A stretch of 64,000 nt of DNA from the NCBI RefSeq assembly GCF_042654345.1, contig NZ_JBHSGB010000002.1, positions 165,105 to 229,104 of the forward strand. The letters run 5' to 3'. The translations under genes and the position numbers were made by a program. Below, one piece after another: positions 42,827 through 51,890 of this stretch (the first letter of the stretch is position 1; each line of letters begins with the position of its first letter). The DNA comes from Pararheinheimera marina. Its GTDB lineage: Bacteria; Pseudomonadota; Gammaproteobacteria; Enterobacterales; Alteromonadaceae. A model generated the notes under the pieces. It was not told the DNA's origin. It worked only from the letters and a program-made list of their open reading frames with translations, and made no database searches.

Positions 42827-43507
42827 TTATTTGATGAATTGGTATTGCGTGCTGGCCGTGTCGGTTTGCAGTGCAAAATGGCCCAGCACAAAAGTACTGG
42901 ATCCATTCTCGCCCCAGATACTGCTGCTGTGGGCGCCATACACCAGGCAAGTGCCGGTAGAACAGACGATTTGGTCGCTGTAACTTTTGATCGAATAGAC
43001 CCGGTTGCCAAAACGCACACCGTACAGGCTATCCAGAAATGGGCTGCTAACCGACAACCCGTAGGAGCCACAGGTACTGGTCAGCACGTTGTAAGGGTAA
43101 ATACCGCAGCTGTATAAACCGCGAAAAGCACCAGCAACACCGACAAAGGCATCCACCTGACTCTGCACACCGAGTTTGGTAATTTGCTGCGCAGCCAAAG
43201 TCGCGCCCATCGAATGACCTATCACGTCAATTTTTCCGGTGCAGGAACTGGCCAGTGCATTTTGAACAGCGGTTCGCACCGGCGTTTCTTCGCTGCCATT
43301 GTGATCGTTACAGGCGGCGCAACTGCTACCCCAGGCGGGCCGGTAAATGTCAGTACTGCTGTAGCCTTTGCTAAGCAGTAAGTTGTAGGTGTTATTCCAG
43401 CTGGATGGACTGGCGGAGTTGCCGTGCACTAAAACCACAGCGTCCAGGCATGCAGCACTCAGGCTGTGGCAGCCCAATAACAACAGTGCGATCAGGATTT
43501 TTTTCAT
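42827..43507 (-). CDS. secreted lipase (class 2 / EstA-like)
   Basis: A 226-residue secreted alpha/beta hydrolase. The signal peptide is about 1-18 (ALLLLGCHSLSA). The oxyanion start VVLVHGNSASPSSW and the nucleophile GHSMGATLA fit small Lipase_2 family enzymes; a FVLGHFALQ end may hold the His. Several Cys suggest disulfides. The start at 43507 follows an AAGGA site; the frame continues 107 codons upstream without a signal, so I rejected that. Convergent with the esterase gene, no clear terminator between them. Confidence 0.85.
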   Translation of the reverse strand: MKKILIALLLLGCHSLSAACLDAVVLVHGNSASPSSWNNTYNLLLSKGYSSTDIYRPAWGSSCAACNDHNGSEETPVRTAVQNALASSCTGKIDVIGHSMGATLAAQQITKLGVQSQVDAFVGVAGAFRGLYSCGIYPYNVLTSTCGSYGLSVSSPFLDSLYGVRFGNRVYSIKSYSDQIVCSTGTCLVYGAHSSSIWGENGSSTFVLGHFALQTDTASTQYQFIK

Positions 43508-43599
43508 TGTTATGTCCTTGGTTGTCCGGGCGATTTGCCCGCCACAACCATAGTCAGGCCTGAGCCCGCCCGACATAACACTTTGGTGCAGATAGGACT

Positions 43600-43983
43600 T
43601 TAGTGCTGCCCGTCGCTGACTTCCGGTCGGCACCATAACCAACAGCCAACCGCCAGCAATAGTAAAGGCACCGCAGTTTTCAGCCCAAATGGCGCTGTGG
43701 ACAACCACAACAGCGCCACACTTAGCAGCATCATCACTGACGCCAGCCATTTGGCTTTGCGCGGTACTGCCCCATGCTCTCGCCAACGCCGCACCGGCGG
43801 GCCAAATTTGGGGTGCTGCAACAGCCACAGCTCAAAGGCGGGCCAGCCTTTACCGGCCGCCCAGGCCGACAGCAATAAAAAAGGTACTGTAGGTAAACCC
43901 GGCAACGGAATGCCCAGCAAGCCAAGCGCCAGACTGCAAAGCGCTAACACCCGCCAAAACAATGTTTTACTTAATTGCCACAT
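43600..43983 (-). CDS. YbaN/DUF454 membrane protein
   Basis: A 127-residue protein with helices near 9-28, 36-46, 79-97 and 101-118, of the DUF454 (YbaN) family. The conserved LGLLGIPLPGLPTVPFLLLSAW and HPKFGPPVRRW stretches identify it. Function unknown; it sits in the inner membrane. Gene order is not conserved enough here to suggest a role. Confidence 0.87.
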   Translation of the reverse strand: MWQLSKTLFWRVLALCSLALGLLGIPLPGLPTVPFLLLSAWAAGKGWPAFELWLLQHPKFGPPVRRWREHGAVPRKAKWLASVMMLLSVALLWLSTAPFGLKTAVPLLLLAVGCWLWCRPEVSDGQH

Positions 43984-44006
43984 GCAGAAAAATCAGTAAA
44001 TCCGGT

Positions 44007-44040
44007 GGCCGCAGTATGCCGTTTATCCGCCACTGCGGCC
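44007..44040 (-). terminator. hairpin between the beta-propeller gene and ybaN
   Basis: GGCCGCAGT (44007-44015) and ACTGCGGCC (44032-44040) form a perfect 9-bp stem with a 16-nt loop just after the stop of the beta-propeller gene. A clear U-tract is missing, so termination is uncertain. Confidence 0.4.
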
Positions 44041-44047
44041 AGCAGCT

Positions 44048-44884
44048 TTAATGGCTCAACCGGTAGATTTTCAGCGAGTTGGCGTTAAAGGTCGGCACAT
44101 AAAGCAACGAGGTTGCCGCGTCATAGCCAATGTCGGCGGTATTAAATTGTTGTTTGCTGTCCAGCAACAGAGTGAGCACGCCATCTGCACTGAGGTGATA
44201 CACAAACCCCACCCAACAACTGATGAGAAAGCCGCCTTCTTGCAGCGGTTCGACGCCATCAATATTGGCGGCAAAACCTTCGGCCAGCAGGGTGCGTTTG
44301 CCGTCTTGTTGCAGCAACAGCAATTGCTGACCCGAACCCACCACCAGACCCTGAGCTGTGGCTTTCAGGCCATTAGCCGATGAGATGTCCTGCTGCCATA
44401 GTGCCAGTTTGCCGTGCTGTAACCTGTAGATACGATTTGTTCTGGTATCCGACACATAGACCAAACCAGCAGCATCGACCGTCACATCATTTAAGAACAC
44501 CGAATCTTTAGCCGGGTAGCGCTGAATAATGGCCGCGGTCGTCAAATCCACTTCCACCAGCTCGGTCAGGTCGGCAACAAACAACGAATTGCCGCGGATC
44601 GCCATGCCTTTAGGTGCATTGAGCCCACGCAGCCAATCCTGTTTAATCATGGCGCCGTCGCTCCCCAGCAACGCAACGCCTCCCACTCCGTCCATTGCCG
44701 TGCCAGCGCCGTCAATTTCGGAAACCAGCAGCCGGGTTTCAGCTCCGTGCTGCCATACCAGAGCAGATTCAGGCACCCGTAAGTTTGCAGTTTCAGCGAC
44801 CGGCTTTAAATTGGGCGCGGCCATTCCCAAGGCAGACCATGGTGTTACCACGAACAATGCAGCTGCTAACAATGTAAATTTCAT
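44048..44884 (-). CDS. exported SMP-30/NHL-like beta-propeller protein
   Basis: A 278-residue exported protein (signal about 1-20, TPWSALGMAA) with repeated propeller blades such as NAPKGMAIRGNSLFVADLTE and VFLNDVTVDAAGLVYVSDTR, the calcium/substrate-binding pattern of SMP-30 and gluconolactonase-like proteins. It may be a periplasmic lactonase or a binding protein; no catalytic set is decisive. Separated by 30 bp from the upstream glycosyltransferase gene on the same strand. Confidence 0.78.
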   Translation of the reverse strand: MKFTLLAAALFVVTPWSALGMAAPNLKPVAETANLRVPESALVWQHGAETRLLVSEIDGAGTAMDGVGGVALLGSDGAMIKQDWLRGLNAPKGMAIRGNSLFVADLTELVEVDLTTAAIIQRYPAKDSVFLNDVTVDAAGLVYVSDTRTNRIYRLQHGKLALWQQDISSANGLKATAQGLVVGSGQQLLLLQQDGKRTLLAEGFAANIDGVEPLQEGGFLISCWVGFVYHLSADGVLTLLLDSKQQFNTADIGYDAATSLLYVPTFNANSLKIYRLSH

Positions 44885-44914
44885 AAAGCTCCCTGTTGTT
44901 GGATGTCTGGCGCT

Positions 44915-45868
44915 TTAACGCTGAAAACGCCGTTGAATCACTGCAACAGAGTGCCACAACTGCCATTTTTTTCGCCAGGAAAAACCCCTGCCCCAGCAAA
45001 AACGCCTGGCCAACTGCTGCAGCTGGCTGGCCATGGCTGCCGTCTGTGCGTCAGGCGCAGGTTGCTGCAGTTGCCAGCGATACAACCAATACGCCAGGTG
45101 CAATAACATTAGCCGGCGCGCCCGCTCAGGAAGATCAGGGTAGAGGCCAGCCTGCAACTGACTAAAGAAATGCGCCAGCTGCAACTTGTGCCGCTGGTTA
45201 ACCTGAAAGGACAGACTGGCCGGATGCACGCGGTAGCCATAAAGCGGCAGCCGCAGGTGATAAACCCGCTGGCAGGCCAGGTAGAGCGCCGGTAACGCCA
45301 TCATATCTTCGCAATAGCCAACAGCGGGCGGGAACTGAAAATCAGGCATCACCTGACGCCGGTAAATTCGTAACCAGGGAAACCATTGGTTTCTGCTGGC
45401 AACATCCAGCAGCGCCTGTCCGGCCGGCAGTTCACCGGCCCAGCGGTGTAAATAGCGCGCTTTGCTGCTTTGCAGTTGCTCTGGCTGATGAAAGCGCCGA
45501 TACCCCAGTTCAATCAGATCAGGTTGTTCAGAGCGGATCGCTTGCAGCACCTGGTCGATATAACCGGGCAAAAGTAGATCGTCAGCATCGACAAAACCAA
45601 TGTAGGAGCCAGCGGCATGCCGGATCCCCTGATTACGGGCCACGCTGACGCCGGCATTGGCTTGCTGCAACAGCAGATAACAAGGCCGGTGCCCGCTGTG
45701 CTCCATAAAGCCCTGCACCAGCGCCACACTGCCATCGGTGGGACCGTCAGCCACCAGCACCAGCTGGACTTCAGGGGTTAGTTGCTGGTCGATGCTTTGC
45801 AGCAGTGGCAATAACCAGGTTTCGGCGTTAAAAAAAGGAACGACCAGAGATAACAGCGGCGGAGGCAT
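44915..45868 (-). CDS. family 2 glycosyltransferase
   Basis: A 317-residue GT-A-fold transferase. The N-terminal ~110 residues contain SLVVPFFNAETWLLPLL, NAGVSVARNQGIRHA and the DxD-type FVDADDLL motif that binds a metal-nucleotide sugar. No membrane helix is present. The C-terminal half is Arg/Trp/Leu-rich. It has no adjacent polysaccharide genes, so it may modify lipopolysaccharide or another glycan on its own. Downstream it is followed by the beta-propeller gene. Confidence 0.88.
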   Translation of the reverse strand: MPPPLLSLVVPFFNAETWLLPLLQSIDQQLTPEVQLVLVADGPTDGSVALVQGFMEHSGHRPCYLLLQQANAGVSVARNQGIRHAAGSYIGFVDADDLLLPGYIDQVLQAIRSEQPDLIELGYRRFHQPEQLQSSKARYLHRWAGELPAGQALLDVASRNQWFPWLRIYRRQVMPDFQFPPAVGYCEDMMALPALYLACQRVYHLRLPLYGYRVHPASLSFQVNQRHKLQLAHFFSQLQAGLYPDLPERARRLMLLHLAYWLYRWQLQQPAPDAQTAAMASQLQQLARRFCWGRGFSWRKKWQLWHSVAVIQRRFQR

Positions 45869-45969
45869 CCACGGCTCCTTGCAAAAAACTGCAGTCTAGC
45901 AAGCCGCAGCTGAACCCAAGCCTGCTCTTAACAACTTCACACCAAAAGCTGCAGTTTTTTACCAGTACG

Positions 45970-46542
45970 TTAGCGGATCCAGCCTTTGCTGATCTGGCGG
46001 AAGGTATCGGTGCCCGCCCGCTGCAACCATTCAAATGCCAGCATCTCTTTGCTGATCAGCACCACTCCAGCCTGCTGCATACGCTGCAAGGCCAAACCTT
46101 TGTTCTGCTCAGTACGCGACCCTACCGCCTCGACCACCACGAACACCTGATATCCAGCGGCCAGCGCGTCTAGTGCAGTTTGCAGCACACAGACATGAGT
46201 TTCGGTGCCGAGTACCACTAACTGGCGACGACCGGTTTCCGCCAGCCGTTGACGGATATAGGGTTCTTTAAAGGCGCTGAAATGAATTTTTTCCAGCACC
46301 GCAGGCTCTGGCACCAACTCAGCCAGCGTCGCCGCTGTTGGCCCCAGCCCGGCCGGGTATTGTTCGGTGGCGAACAACGGCACGCCCAGCTGCAAGGCGA
46401 CCTGTAACACCCAGGCCGCTGCTTGCTCCACAGCTTTCCCATCTGCAATGGCCGGCGCCAGCTTTTGCTGGATATCCACCAACAACACCAGACTTTCCCC
46501 GGCGTTCAGCAGCGCAGCACTTGGTGTCCATGGATTGCTCAT
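45970..46542 (-). CDS. isochorismatase-like hydrolase (YcaC type)
   Basis: A 190-residue cysteine hydrolase. The catalytic triad is Asp in LLVDIQQKLAPAI, Lys in VLEKIHFSAF and Cys in GTETHVCVLQTALDA, with the cis-peptide region before it. The length and the TRTEQNKGLALQRM-like segment match the YcaC/nicotinamidase-related subgroup of unclear substrate. The upstream redoxin gene lies 15 bp away, so the genes may be cotranscribed. Confidence 0.86.
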   Translation of the reverse strand: MSNPWTPSAALLNAGESLVLLVDIQQKLAPAIADGKAVEQAAAWVLQVALQLGVPLFATEQYPAGLGPTAATLAELVPEPAVLEKIHFSAFKEPYIRQRLAETGRRQLVVLGTETHVCVLQTALDALAAGYQVFVVVEAVGSRTEQNKGLALQRMQQAGVVLISKEMLAFEWLQRAGTDTFRQISKGWIR

Positions 46543-46557
46543 GACTGACCATCCTTG

Positions 46558-47163
46558 TTAGTCGGCATACTTAATACTGCAGCCATAAGGCCGGCTGACC
46601 GCAGGTTTGGCAGCTTCCCCCGCCAGTACCGCTGTGGCTGCATTGGAAAAATAAGGGGTGGCTTTGACGATATCTTCAACTTTGGCAGACGGAATGCTGT
46701 CGATACCGCCCATATACTGCAGCACACCTTTGGCATCAATCACGTACATATGAGGTGTGGTCTTGGCATCAAAGGCTTTGCCCACAGCACCGCTTTCGTC
46801 AAACACCACGGCTGTTGGTGCCGCATTGCGGCTTTGCGTCAGTTGCTCGGCCTGCGCCGGACTGACATGGCCTTGCTTCCCCGGCGCAGACGAAATCACC
46901 GACAACCAGACCGTATCGGCCTGTCCGGTAAACTCACGCTGCAACGCCTGCATATTGCCCTGATAGTGCTTTTTTACAAAAGGGCAGTCGTGATTGGTCC
47001 ATTCCAGTACCACGGTTTTGCCGGCAAAATCCTTCAGGCTGTGGCTCTGCCCTTTGCTGTCGACCAAGGTGAAGTCTGGCGCTGTTTGACCTATCTGCGG
47101 CATAGCCGACACCAAAGCGGCACATAACAAGGCAGGCAGAACAGCGAAAATTTTTAGTTTCAT
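46558..47163 (-). CDS. periplasmic redoxin (AhpC/TSA family)
   Basis: A 201-residue exported thioredoxin-fold protein (signal about 1-20). The AhpC/TSA fold is clear (GQTAPDFTLVDSKGQ, VVLEWTNHDCPFVKKHY, PTAVVFDESGAVGKAF, PHMYVIDAKGVLQY). The active site has only one Cys (DCPF) where TlpA-type proteins have CxxC, with a further Cys near the C terminus (YGCSIKY). It overlaps the DsbD-like gene by 4 bp and may be its reducing or peroxidase partner in the periplasm. Confidence 0.85.
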   Translation of the reverse strand: MKLKIFAVLPALLCAALVSAMPQIGQTAPDFTLVDSKGQSHSLKDFAGKTVVLEWTNHDCPFVKKHYQGNMQALQREFTGQADTVWLSVISSAPGKQGHVSPAQAEQLTQSRNAAPTAVVFDESGAVGKAFDAKTTPHMYVIDAKGVLQYMGGIDSIPSAKVEDIVKATPYFSNAATAVLAGEAAKPAVSRPYGCSIKYAD

Positions 47164-49241
47164 GGTGTATCCCCTTGAGTTGATGTCTTGCTGCTAAGTT
47201 GTTCCAACGCCTGACGCACCGAGTCCGGCGTTAGGATCTGCGGCAATAGTTCAGGTGGCTGACCGGGCCAATACAACACATACAAAGGTACGCCATCCCG
47301 CTGAAATTGCCGCAAATAGCTGGTAATGGCCGGGTCTTTCCGCGTCCAGTCGCCTTTGAGGTACTGTACGTCGTAGAGCTTCATCGCAGCTCTGGTGCTG
47401 TCGGTATTGAGGGCAACCCGCTCATTGACCAGGCAGGTGATGCACCAGTCGGCGGTCATATTCACTAACACTGGCTTTCCTTGCTCCAGCAATTGCTGCA
47501 TGCGTGGTTCAGACCAAGGCTGACTATGCTCCATACCAGCTTCGGAGGCTGAAGGCGCCGCCAGCTGAGGTAACAGCAGTGCAGCAACCCCCAGCAACAC
47601 AGCAGCAGCCAGGCGGTTTTTCTTCTGCTGGCCAAGCTGCACCAGCCCGACAATCCAACAGGCTGCAACCAGTGCCACCACCCCCACCAGAGCCAGCGCC
47701 ATCGCATCCAGCCCCTGCTGCCGGCCATAGACCCAGAGCAGCCAGACCACACTCAAATACAAAGGATAGGCCAGCCATTGTTTTAACCTTTCCATCCAGG
47801 CGCCAGGCTTCGGCAACCGGCGCCCCAAAGCGGGCCAGAACGCCAAGGCAACAAAAGGCAGCGCCATGCCCAGTCCTAAGGCAGCAAAAATGGCAACAGC
47901 AGACCAGGCCGGTTGAGTGGCGGCATAACCCAAAGCGGTGCCCATAAAAGGAGCCGTGCAGGGGCTGGCCACCACCACCGCCAGCATGCCAGTGAAGAAA
48001 GCACCGTGCGCCCCGGACCGCCCGGTCAATGACTGACCTGCATTCATCAATCCAGCGCCCAGTTGCAGCACACCAGACAAACTCAACCCCAGCACCAGCA
48101 GCAAATACGCCAGCCCCAGTACCACCCAGTCATTTTGGAGCTGAAAACCCCAGCCAATCAGCTCACCTGCCGATCGCAGGCTTAGCATCAGTGCGGCCAA
48201 CGCCATAAAACTCAGCACCACACCGGCACAGTACCAGAGAGCTTCCCGTTGGGCGGCCTGTGCTCCGGCATTCTGCTGCGCCAGACTGATGGCTTTAAAG
48301 CTCAGTACAGGAAACACACAAGGCATCAGGTTCAGTACCAGACCACCGGCAGCGGCCAGCACTAACATCCAACTCCACTCTAACCAGTCCGTCGCCTGGG
48401 TTGGTGCTGGAGTGCTGAGCTGGCGATTAAATGTCAGTATGGTGCTGACAGGCCCGGCGGCGGTGTGCAGCACCAGCGGGATCTGTGCGGGGGCCACACT
48501 GAAGTAAGTATTTTGTGGCTGTCGCAGCAGCAGCTGGCCATCAACCCAGTCAATTTTTTGCGCCGCCGCATGGTCCACCAACTCGGTACCACCGACAAAA
48601 AATGCGCTGACGTTCAGATCTTCCGGCAGCGGCAGTACCGCAGAAAAGGTGCCGTTTTGCACTTCAAACCGGCCTTGTTGTGGCAATGGTTTTGGCAGCC
48701 GCTGGCGCGCCAGTTCAAATAAAGCACTGTGATCTTTACTCAGCTCAGCAACGGTACTGACCGGCAGCTTCAGCTGCAGCACCGCTTCAGACGGAATACA
48801 GATTTCGGCACAAACCAGCCAGTCCACTTTGGCAGACAGCGGCAGCCATTCGCCCTGAAAGTCCGGGCTTAGCTGCAACTCTGTCAGCAAAATAGTGGGG
48901 CCTTCAAAGCCGTAATTCACCAGCGGCGGCACCTTGATGGCTTGCGGAGATGGCCATTGGATGGGGCCGGCGCTGACTCCATCTGGCAATGACCACTCAA
49001 TACTGGTCGCCAGACCCGAATCGCCTGGGTTCAGCCAGTAGGTGTGCCAGTGTTCAGTCGGAATAAAATGCAGCGCCAGTGTCAGCTGCTGGCCTGGGCG
49101 GACTTGCTGGTAGTCACTGACCAATTCAGCTTTCAGCTCAGTCGCCTGAACCCAACCGGAACTTTGTGCCCAGGCGGCAGGGAGCAGCAGACTCAACCAC
49201 AAAATAAAAACAGAAATTCTCACAACCCGGCTCTGGTGCAA
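47160..49241 (-). CDS. DsbD/ScsB-like thiol:disulfide interchange protein
   Basis: A 693-residue membrane reductase. An N-terminal signal and immunoglobulin-like domain (containing VCAEICIP) are followed by about eight TM helices with the conserved Cys in LMPCVFPVLSFKA and ASPCTAPFMG, then a C-terminal thioredoxin domain with the CITC active site in TADWCITCLVNER. It takes electrons from cytoplasmic thioredoxin and passes them to periplasmic partners. The ScsB-like N domain fits metal-stress or redoxin partners better than classical DsbD. Its 3' end overlaps the redoxin gene by 4 bp. Confidence 0.88.
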   Translation of the reverse strand: MHQSRVVRISVFILWLSLLLPAAWAQSSGWVQATELKAELVSDYQQVRPGQQLTLALHFIPTEHWHTYWLNPGDSGLATSIEWSLPDGVSAGPIQWPSPQAIKVPPLVNYGFEGPTILLTELQLSPDFQGEWLPLSAKVDWLVCAEICIPSEAVLQLKLPVSTVAELSKDHSALFELARQRLPKPLPQQGRFEVQNGTFSAVLPLPEDLNVSAFFVGGTELVDHAAAQKIDWVDGQLLLRQPQNTYFSVAPAQIPLVLHTAAGPVSTILTFNRQLSTPAPTQATDWLEWSWMLVLAAAGGLVLNLMPCVFPVLSFKAISLAQQNAGAQAAQREALWYCAGVVLSFMALAALMLSLRSAGELIGWGFQLQNDWVVLGLAYLLLVLGLSLSGVLQLGAGLMNAGQSLTGRSGAHGAFFTGMLAVVVASPCTAPFMGTALGYAATQPAWSAVAIFAALGLGMALPFVALAFWPALGRRLPKPGAWMERLKQWLAYPLYLSVVWLLWVYGRQQGLDAMALALVGVVALVAACWIVGLVQLGQQKKNRLAAAVLLGVAALLLPQLAAPSASEAGMEHSQPWSEPRMQQLLEQGKPVLVNMTADWCITCLVNERVALNTDSTRAAMKLYDVQYLKGDWTRKDPAITSYLRQFQRDGVPLYVLYWPGQPPELLPQILTPDSVRQALEQLSSKTSTQGDTP

Positions 49242-49316
49242 TAAAAGGTTCTTTACAGTCTACGGGGTTTTTCCTTTACCGATCAGTCACCAACCGCAGC
49301 AGAGCAGCCGTTTGCC

Positions 49317-50222
49317 TCAGCCTGGATCTGACCAGTCTAACAAGCTAAGCTGCCGCACCAAGTGGTCATAAAGCAAGCGGATCCGCTCCGGCACAGGCCC
49401 CCGCTGCGGGCGGTACACCGACAATGGCCAGGGGTCTGGCTGGTAGTCGGCCAGCAGCCGGATCAGGCGGCCGTCACGCACCGCCTGGTGAGCGGTAAAG
49501 TTGGCCAGCTGCCCAATGCCGACGCCGCAGAGCACCGCATCCAGCTCAGCTTCGGCTTCCGTCACCAGTAAACGGAACTGTCGGGGTTGCCAGTGTTGCC
49601 CCTGCCGGAAATACCAAAGCCAGGGCCGGCCTGTGTTGACGTCCATCATGCCGGTCAGCGGCCAGTCGGCCAGCTCGGCAGGGTGCTGCGGCTCAGCGCG
49701 CTGTTGCAGCAAAGTCGGGCTGGCCACCACCCACATACTGACAGCTCCCACAGTGCGGGCAATAAACCTGTTGTCGCGGATCACGCCGGCCCGGACTCCG
49801 ATATCAATCTGATCATCCACCACGTCACTGAGCTGATCGGTCAGCCGGATATCCAGCTGAATAGCCGGATGGTCCAGCATAAAATTGTTGAGCACCGGCA
49901 TCAGCACCTGGCGCATCGAACGCGGTGCCGTCAGCCTGACCAGGCCTTCCGCCTCTTTCGGCTGCTGCTGACGCCGGTTTAACAAGGCATCCAGCTGTTG
50001 CAACTGCTGCCGGGCCTGCAGCGCAAACTCTTCGCCAAAACGGGTTAACCGCACATGGCGGGTACTGCGATGAAACAGCAGCTCGCCTAACTGCTGTTCC
50101 AGTTGCTGCACAGCACGGGTAACCGCCTGTGGCGACACCGCCAGCCGGTGCGCGGCGGCTTTGAAACTGTCGGCTTCGGCGGCCGCAGCAAACAGCCGCA
50201 ACAGCTCCAGATTGTTTGCCAC
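49317..50222 (-). CDS. LysR-family transcriptional regulator
   Basis: A 301-residue LysR regulator with HTH at about 5-62 (DSFKAAAHRLAVSPQAVTRAV then FHRST) and an effector domain. Divergent from an SDR gene at 50323, in the same arrangement as the first LysR-SDR pair in this window. A short inverted repeat (50227-50243) in the gap suits its binding. Confidence 0.87.
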   Translation of the reverse strand: MANNLELLRLFAAAAEADSFKAAAHRLAVSPQAVTRAVQQLEQQLGELLFHRSTRHVRLTRFGEEFALQARQQLQQLDALLNRRQQQPKEAEGLVRLTAPRSMRQVLMPVLNNFMLDHPAIQLDIRLTDQLSDVVDDQIDIGVRAGVIRDNRFIARTVGAVSMWVVASPTLLQQRAEPQHPAELADWPLTGMMDVNTGRPWLWYFRQGQHWQPRQFRLLVTEAEAELDAVLCGVGIGQLANFTAHQAVRDGRLIRLLADYQPDPWPLSVYRPQRGPVPERIRLLYDHLVRQLSLLDWSDPG

Positions 50223-50226
50223 GTTT

Positions 50227-50243
50227 ATTCCTTGTTTTGGAAT
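50227..50243. promoter_or_regulatory. LysR-type inverted repeat ATTCC-N7-GGAAT
   Basis: ATTCC and GGAAT separated by TTGTTTT lie right after the LysR start codon side of the 100-bp divergent gap. It contains a T-N11-A-like core and would place LysR over its own promoter. Confidence 0.45.
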
Positions 50244-50322
50244 TATGAAATCAAGATATTTCCATTTTTTGTTGTAGTCGAGCTTTTTATACTGCTTAGC
50301 AATTCAACAGAGGAGACTTAGC

Positions 50323-51063
50323 ATGACGATTGTAAACAAAGTTGTATTGATTACTGGCGCCAGTTCGGGCCTGGGTGAAAGCACCGCTGAACACTTGGCG
50401 GCCAAAGGCGCAAAACTGGTGCTGATCGCCCGTCGCGAAGACCGCCTGCAGCAACTGGTCAGCCGGATCCGCGCTGCCGGTGGCGACGCTGTGTACCAGC
50501 TGGTGGATGTGACCAAAGCCGAAGAGCTGCAGAGGGCAGTGCAACTGGCGGTCGCCACTTACGGCCGTTTGGACGTGATCATTAACAACGCGGGCCTGAT
50601 GGCCATAGCGCCAATGAGTGAAGTCCGTACTGACGAGTGGGACCGGATGATCGATATCAATATCAAAGGGGTGCTCTATGGTATTGCGGCGGCCTTGCCG
50701 GTGTTCCAGCAACAACAAAGTGGCCATGTAATTAATATTTCCTCTGTGGCCGGCATCAAGGTATTCAGCCCGGGCGGCACAGTCTACAGCGGCACCAAAT
50801 TCGCCGTACGGGCCATCAGTGAGGGCTTACGCCATGAAGTTGGCGGCGCTATCCGCACCACCATTATTTCTCCGGGCGCGGTAGATTCTGAGCTGAAGCA
50901 TGGCAGCGCACACGCCGCCAGTGCAGAATTTGTCGAAGACTTCTACAAAAATAACGCCATCCCTGCCAGTTCAGTGGCCCGGGCTATCGCCTATGCCATT
51001 GAACAACCGGCCGATGTTGATATCAGCGAAGTGGTGCTGCGCCCGACCGTGCAGGATTTCTAA
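50323..51063 (+). CDS. short-chain dehydrogenase (SDR)
   Basis: A 246-residue classical SDR. Motifs: TGASSGLGEST for the cofactor, NNAG, then the catalytic Ser in ISSVAG with Tyr/Lys in VYSGTKFAVRA. Arg after the glycine strand (LIARREDRLQ) suggests NADP(H). Probably reduces a small carbonyl compound; a stand-alone gene under the divergent LysR. A GAGGAG-like site precedes the ATG, and a terminator follows the stop. Confidence 0.9.
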   Translation: MTIVNKVVLITGASSGLGESTAEHLAAKGAKLVLIARREDRLQQLVSRIRAAGGDAVYQLVDVTKAEELQRAVQLAVATYGRLDVIINNAGLMAIAPMSEVRTDEWDRMIDINIKGVLYGIAAALPVFQQQQSGHVINISSVAGIKVFSPGGTVYSGTKFAVRAISEGLRHEVGGAIRTTIISPGAVDSELKHGSAHAASAEFVEDFYKNNAIPASSVARAIAYAIEQPADVDISEVVLRPTVQDF

Positions 51064-51079
51064 GCCTGCACCAGCAAAG

Positions 51080-51104
51080 AGGCCACCCAAAGTGGCCTTT
51101 TTTA
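51080..51104 (+). terminator. Rho-independent terminator after the SDR gene
   Basis: A 7-bp stem AGGCCAC / GTGGCCT with the loop CCAAA is followed by TTTTTA. Confidence 0.8.
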
Positions 51105-51245
51105 TTTGAGTTTTCAGCTATTCCTGTCGCTCTGATGTCTGGTGCTTTTAACCCTGCCAGTCGGATTTCCAATGTGATAATACTTACATCGCTGCCAACA
51201 CCAGCTATGCTTGCAGCCACGAACAGCTTTAACTTTGGCTTCTGG

Positions 51246-51890
51246 ATGCGGTTGCTCAGCCTGACAACTCTGGTATTGCTGTGGTTCGGATTTCAGCCCC
51301 TGATGGCTTGTGAATTTTCTGCCAGTCTGGAGCAAGATTGCGCGCAAAAACTGGAAGCCCGGCTAACCGGGCCGTTAAAACTGCAACGCAGCAATAATCT
51401 GCTGCACCTGCCAACTCAACAACAGGCGCTGGCTTTTCCTGTGGTCCCTTCCCGCAGTACCGATGAATACACCGAACCTTATGTGGTGGCTTATTTAAAA
51501 GCAGTCCGGCTGGCCGTGGTCTGGGTCTATGAAAACAAAGGCCGCAGCGTGTATCTGGTACAGATGCAAAGCGGCGAACAAACTCAGGTGAATGGCTTTC
51601 CGCTGGTCTCACCCGACCAACGACGGCTGCTGGTGTATTCCGAAGCCACCACAGAAAAAGACAATGCCAAACTGCTGGCCATATACCGACTGACAAAAAC
51701 CGGCAAACTGACGCCTGAATTAGCGCTAAGCGGAGATGACAACCGACTGCAACCCTGGAACCCAATTGACGTGCACTGGCAAAGCCCGACCCAGGTCCAG
51801 TTCATCCGTTTATACGATTCGGCCGGGCAACCAATGCAGCAAAAGCATTTGCTGGAGTTCTCTAACCGCCAATGGCGCTTAGTGCAATAA
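51246..51890 (+). CDS. hypothetical exported protein, possible lipoprotein
   Basis: A 214-residue protein of unknown family. The N terminus MRLLSLTTLVLLWFGFQPLMAC is signal-like and LMAC could be a lipobox. The rest is soluble and shows repeated beta-strand character (LAVVWVYENKGRSVYLVQMQ). Longer starts in the frame at 51135 and 51207 lack ribosome binding sites; even the chosen start has only a weak one. Convergent with the TPR-like gene, overlapping it by 12 bp. Confidence 0.6.
   Translation: MRLLSLTTLVLLWFGFQPLMACEFSASLEQDCAQKLEARLTGPLKLQRSNNLLHLPTQQQALAFPVVPSRSTDEYTEPYVVAYLKAVRLAVVWVYENKGRSVYLVQMQSGEQTQVNGFPLVSPDQRRLLVYSEATTEKDNAKLLAIYRLTKTGKLTPELALSGDDNRLQPWNPIDVHWQSPTQVQFIRLYDSAGQPMQQKHLLEFSNRQWRLVQ

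Noticed and set aside
43508..43828. 107-codon extension of the lipase gene
   Set aside because: Signal peptide and ribosome binding site fix the start at 43507; the extension overlaps ybaN on the same strand.
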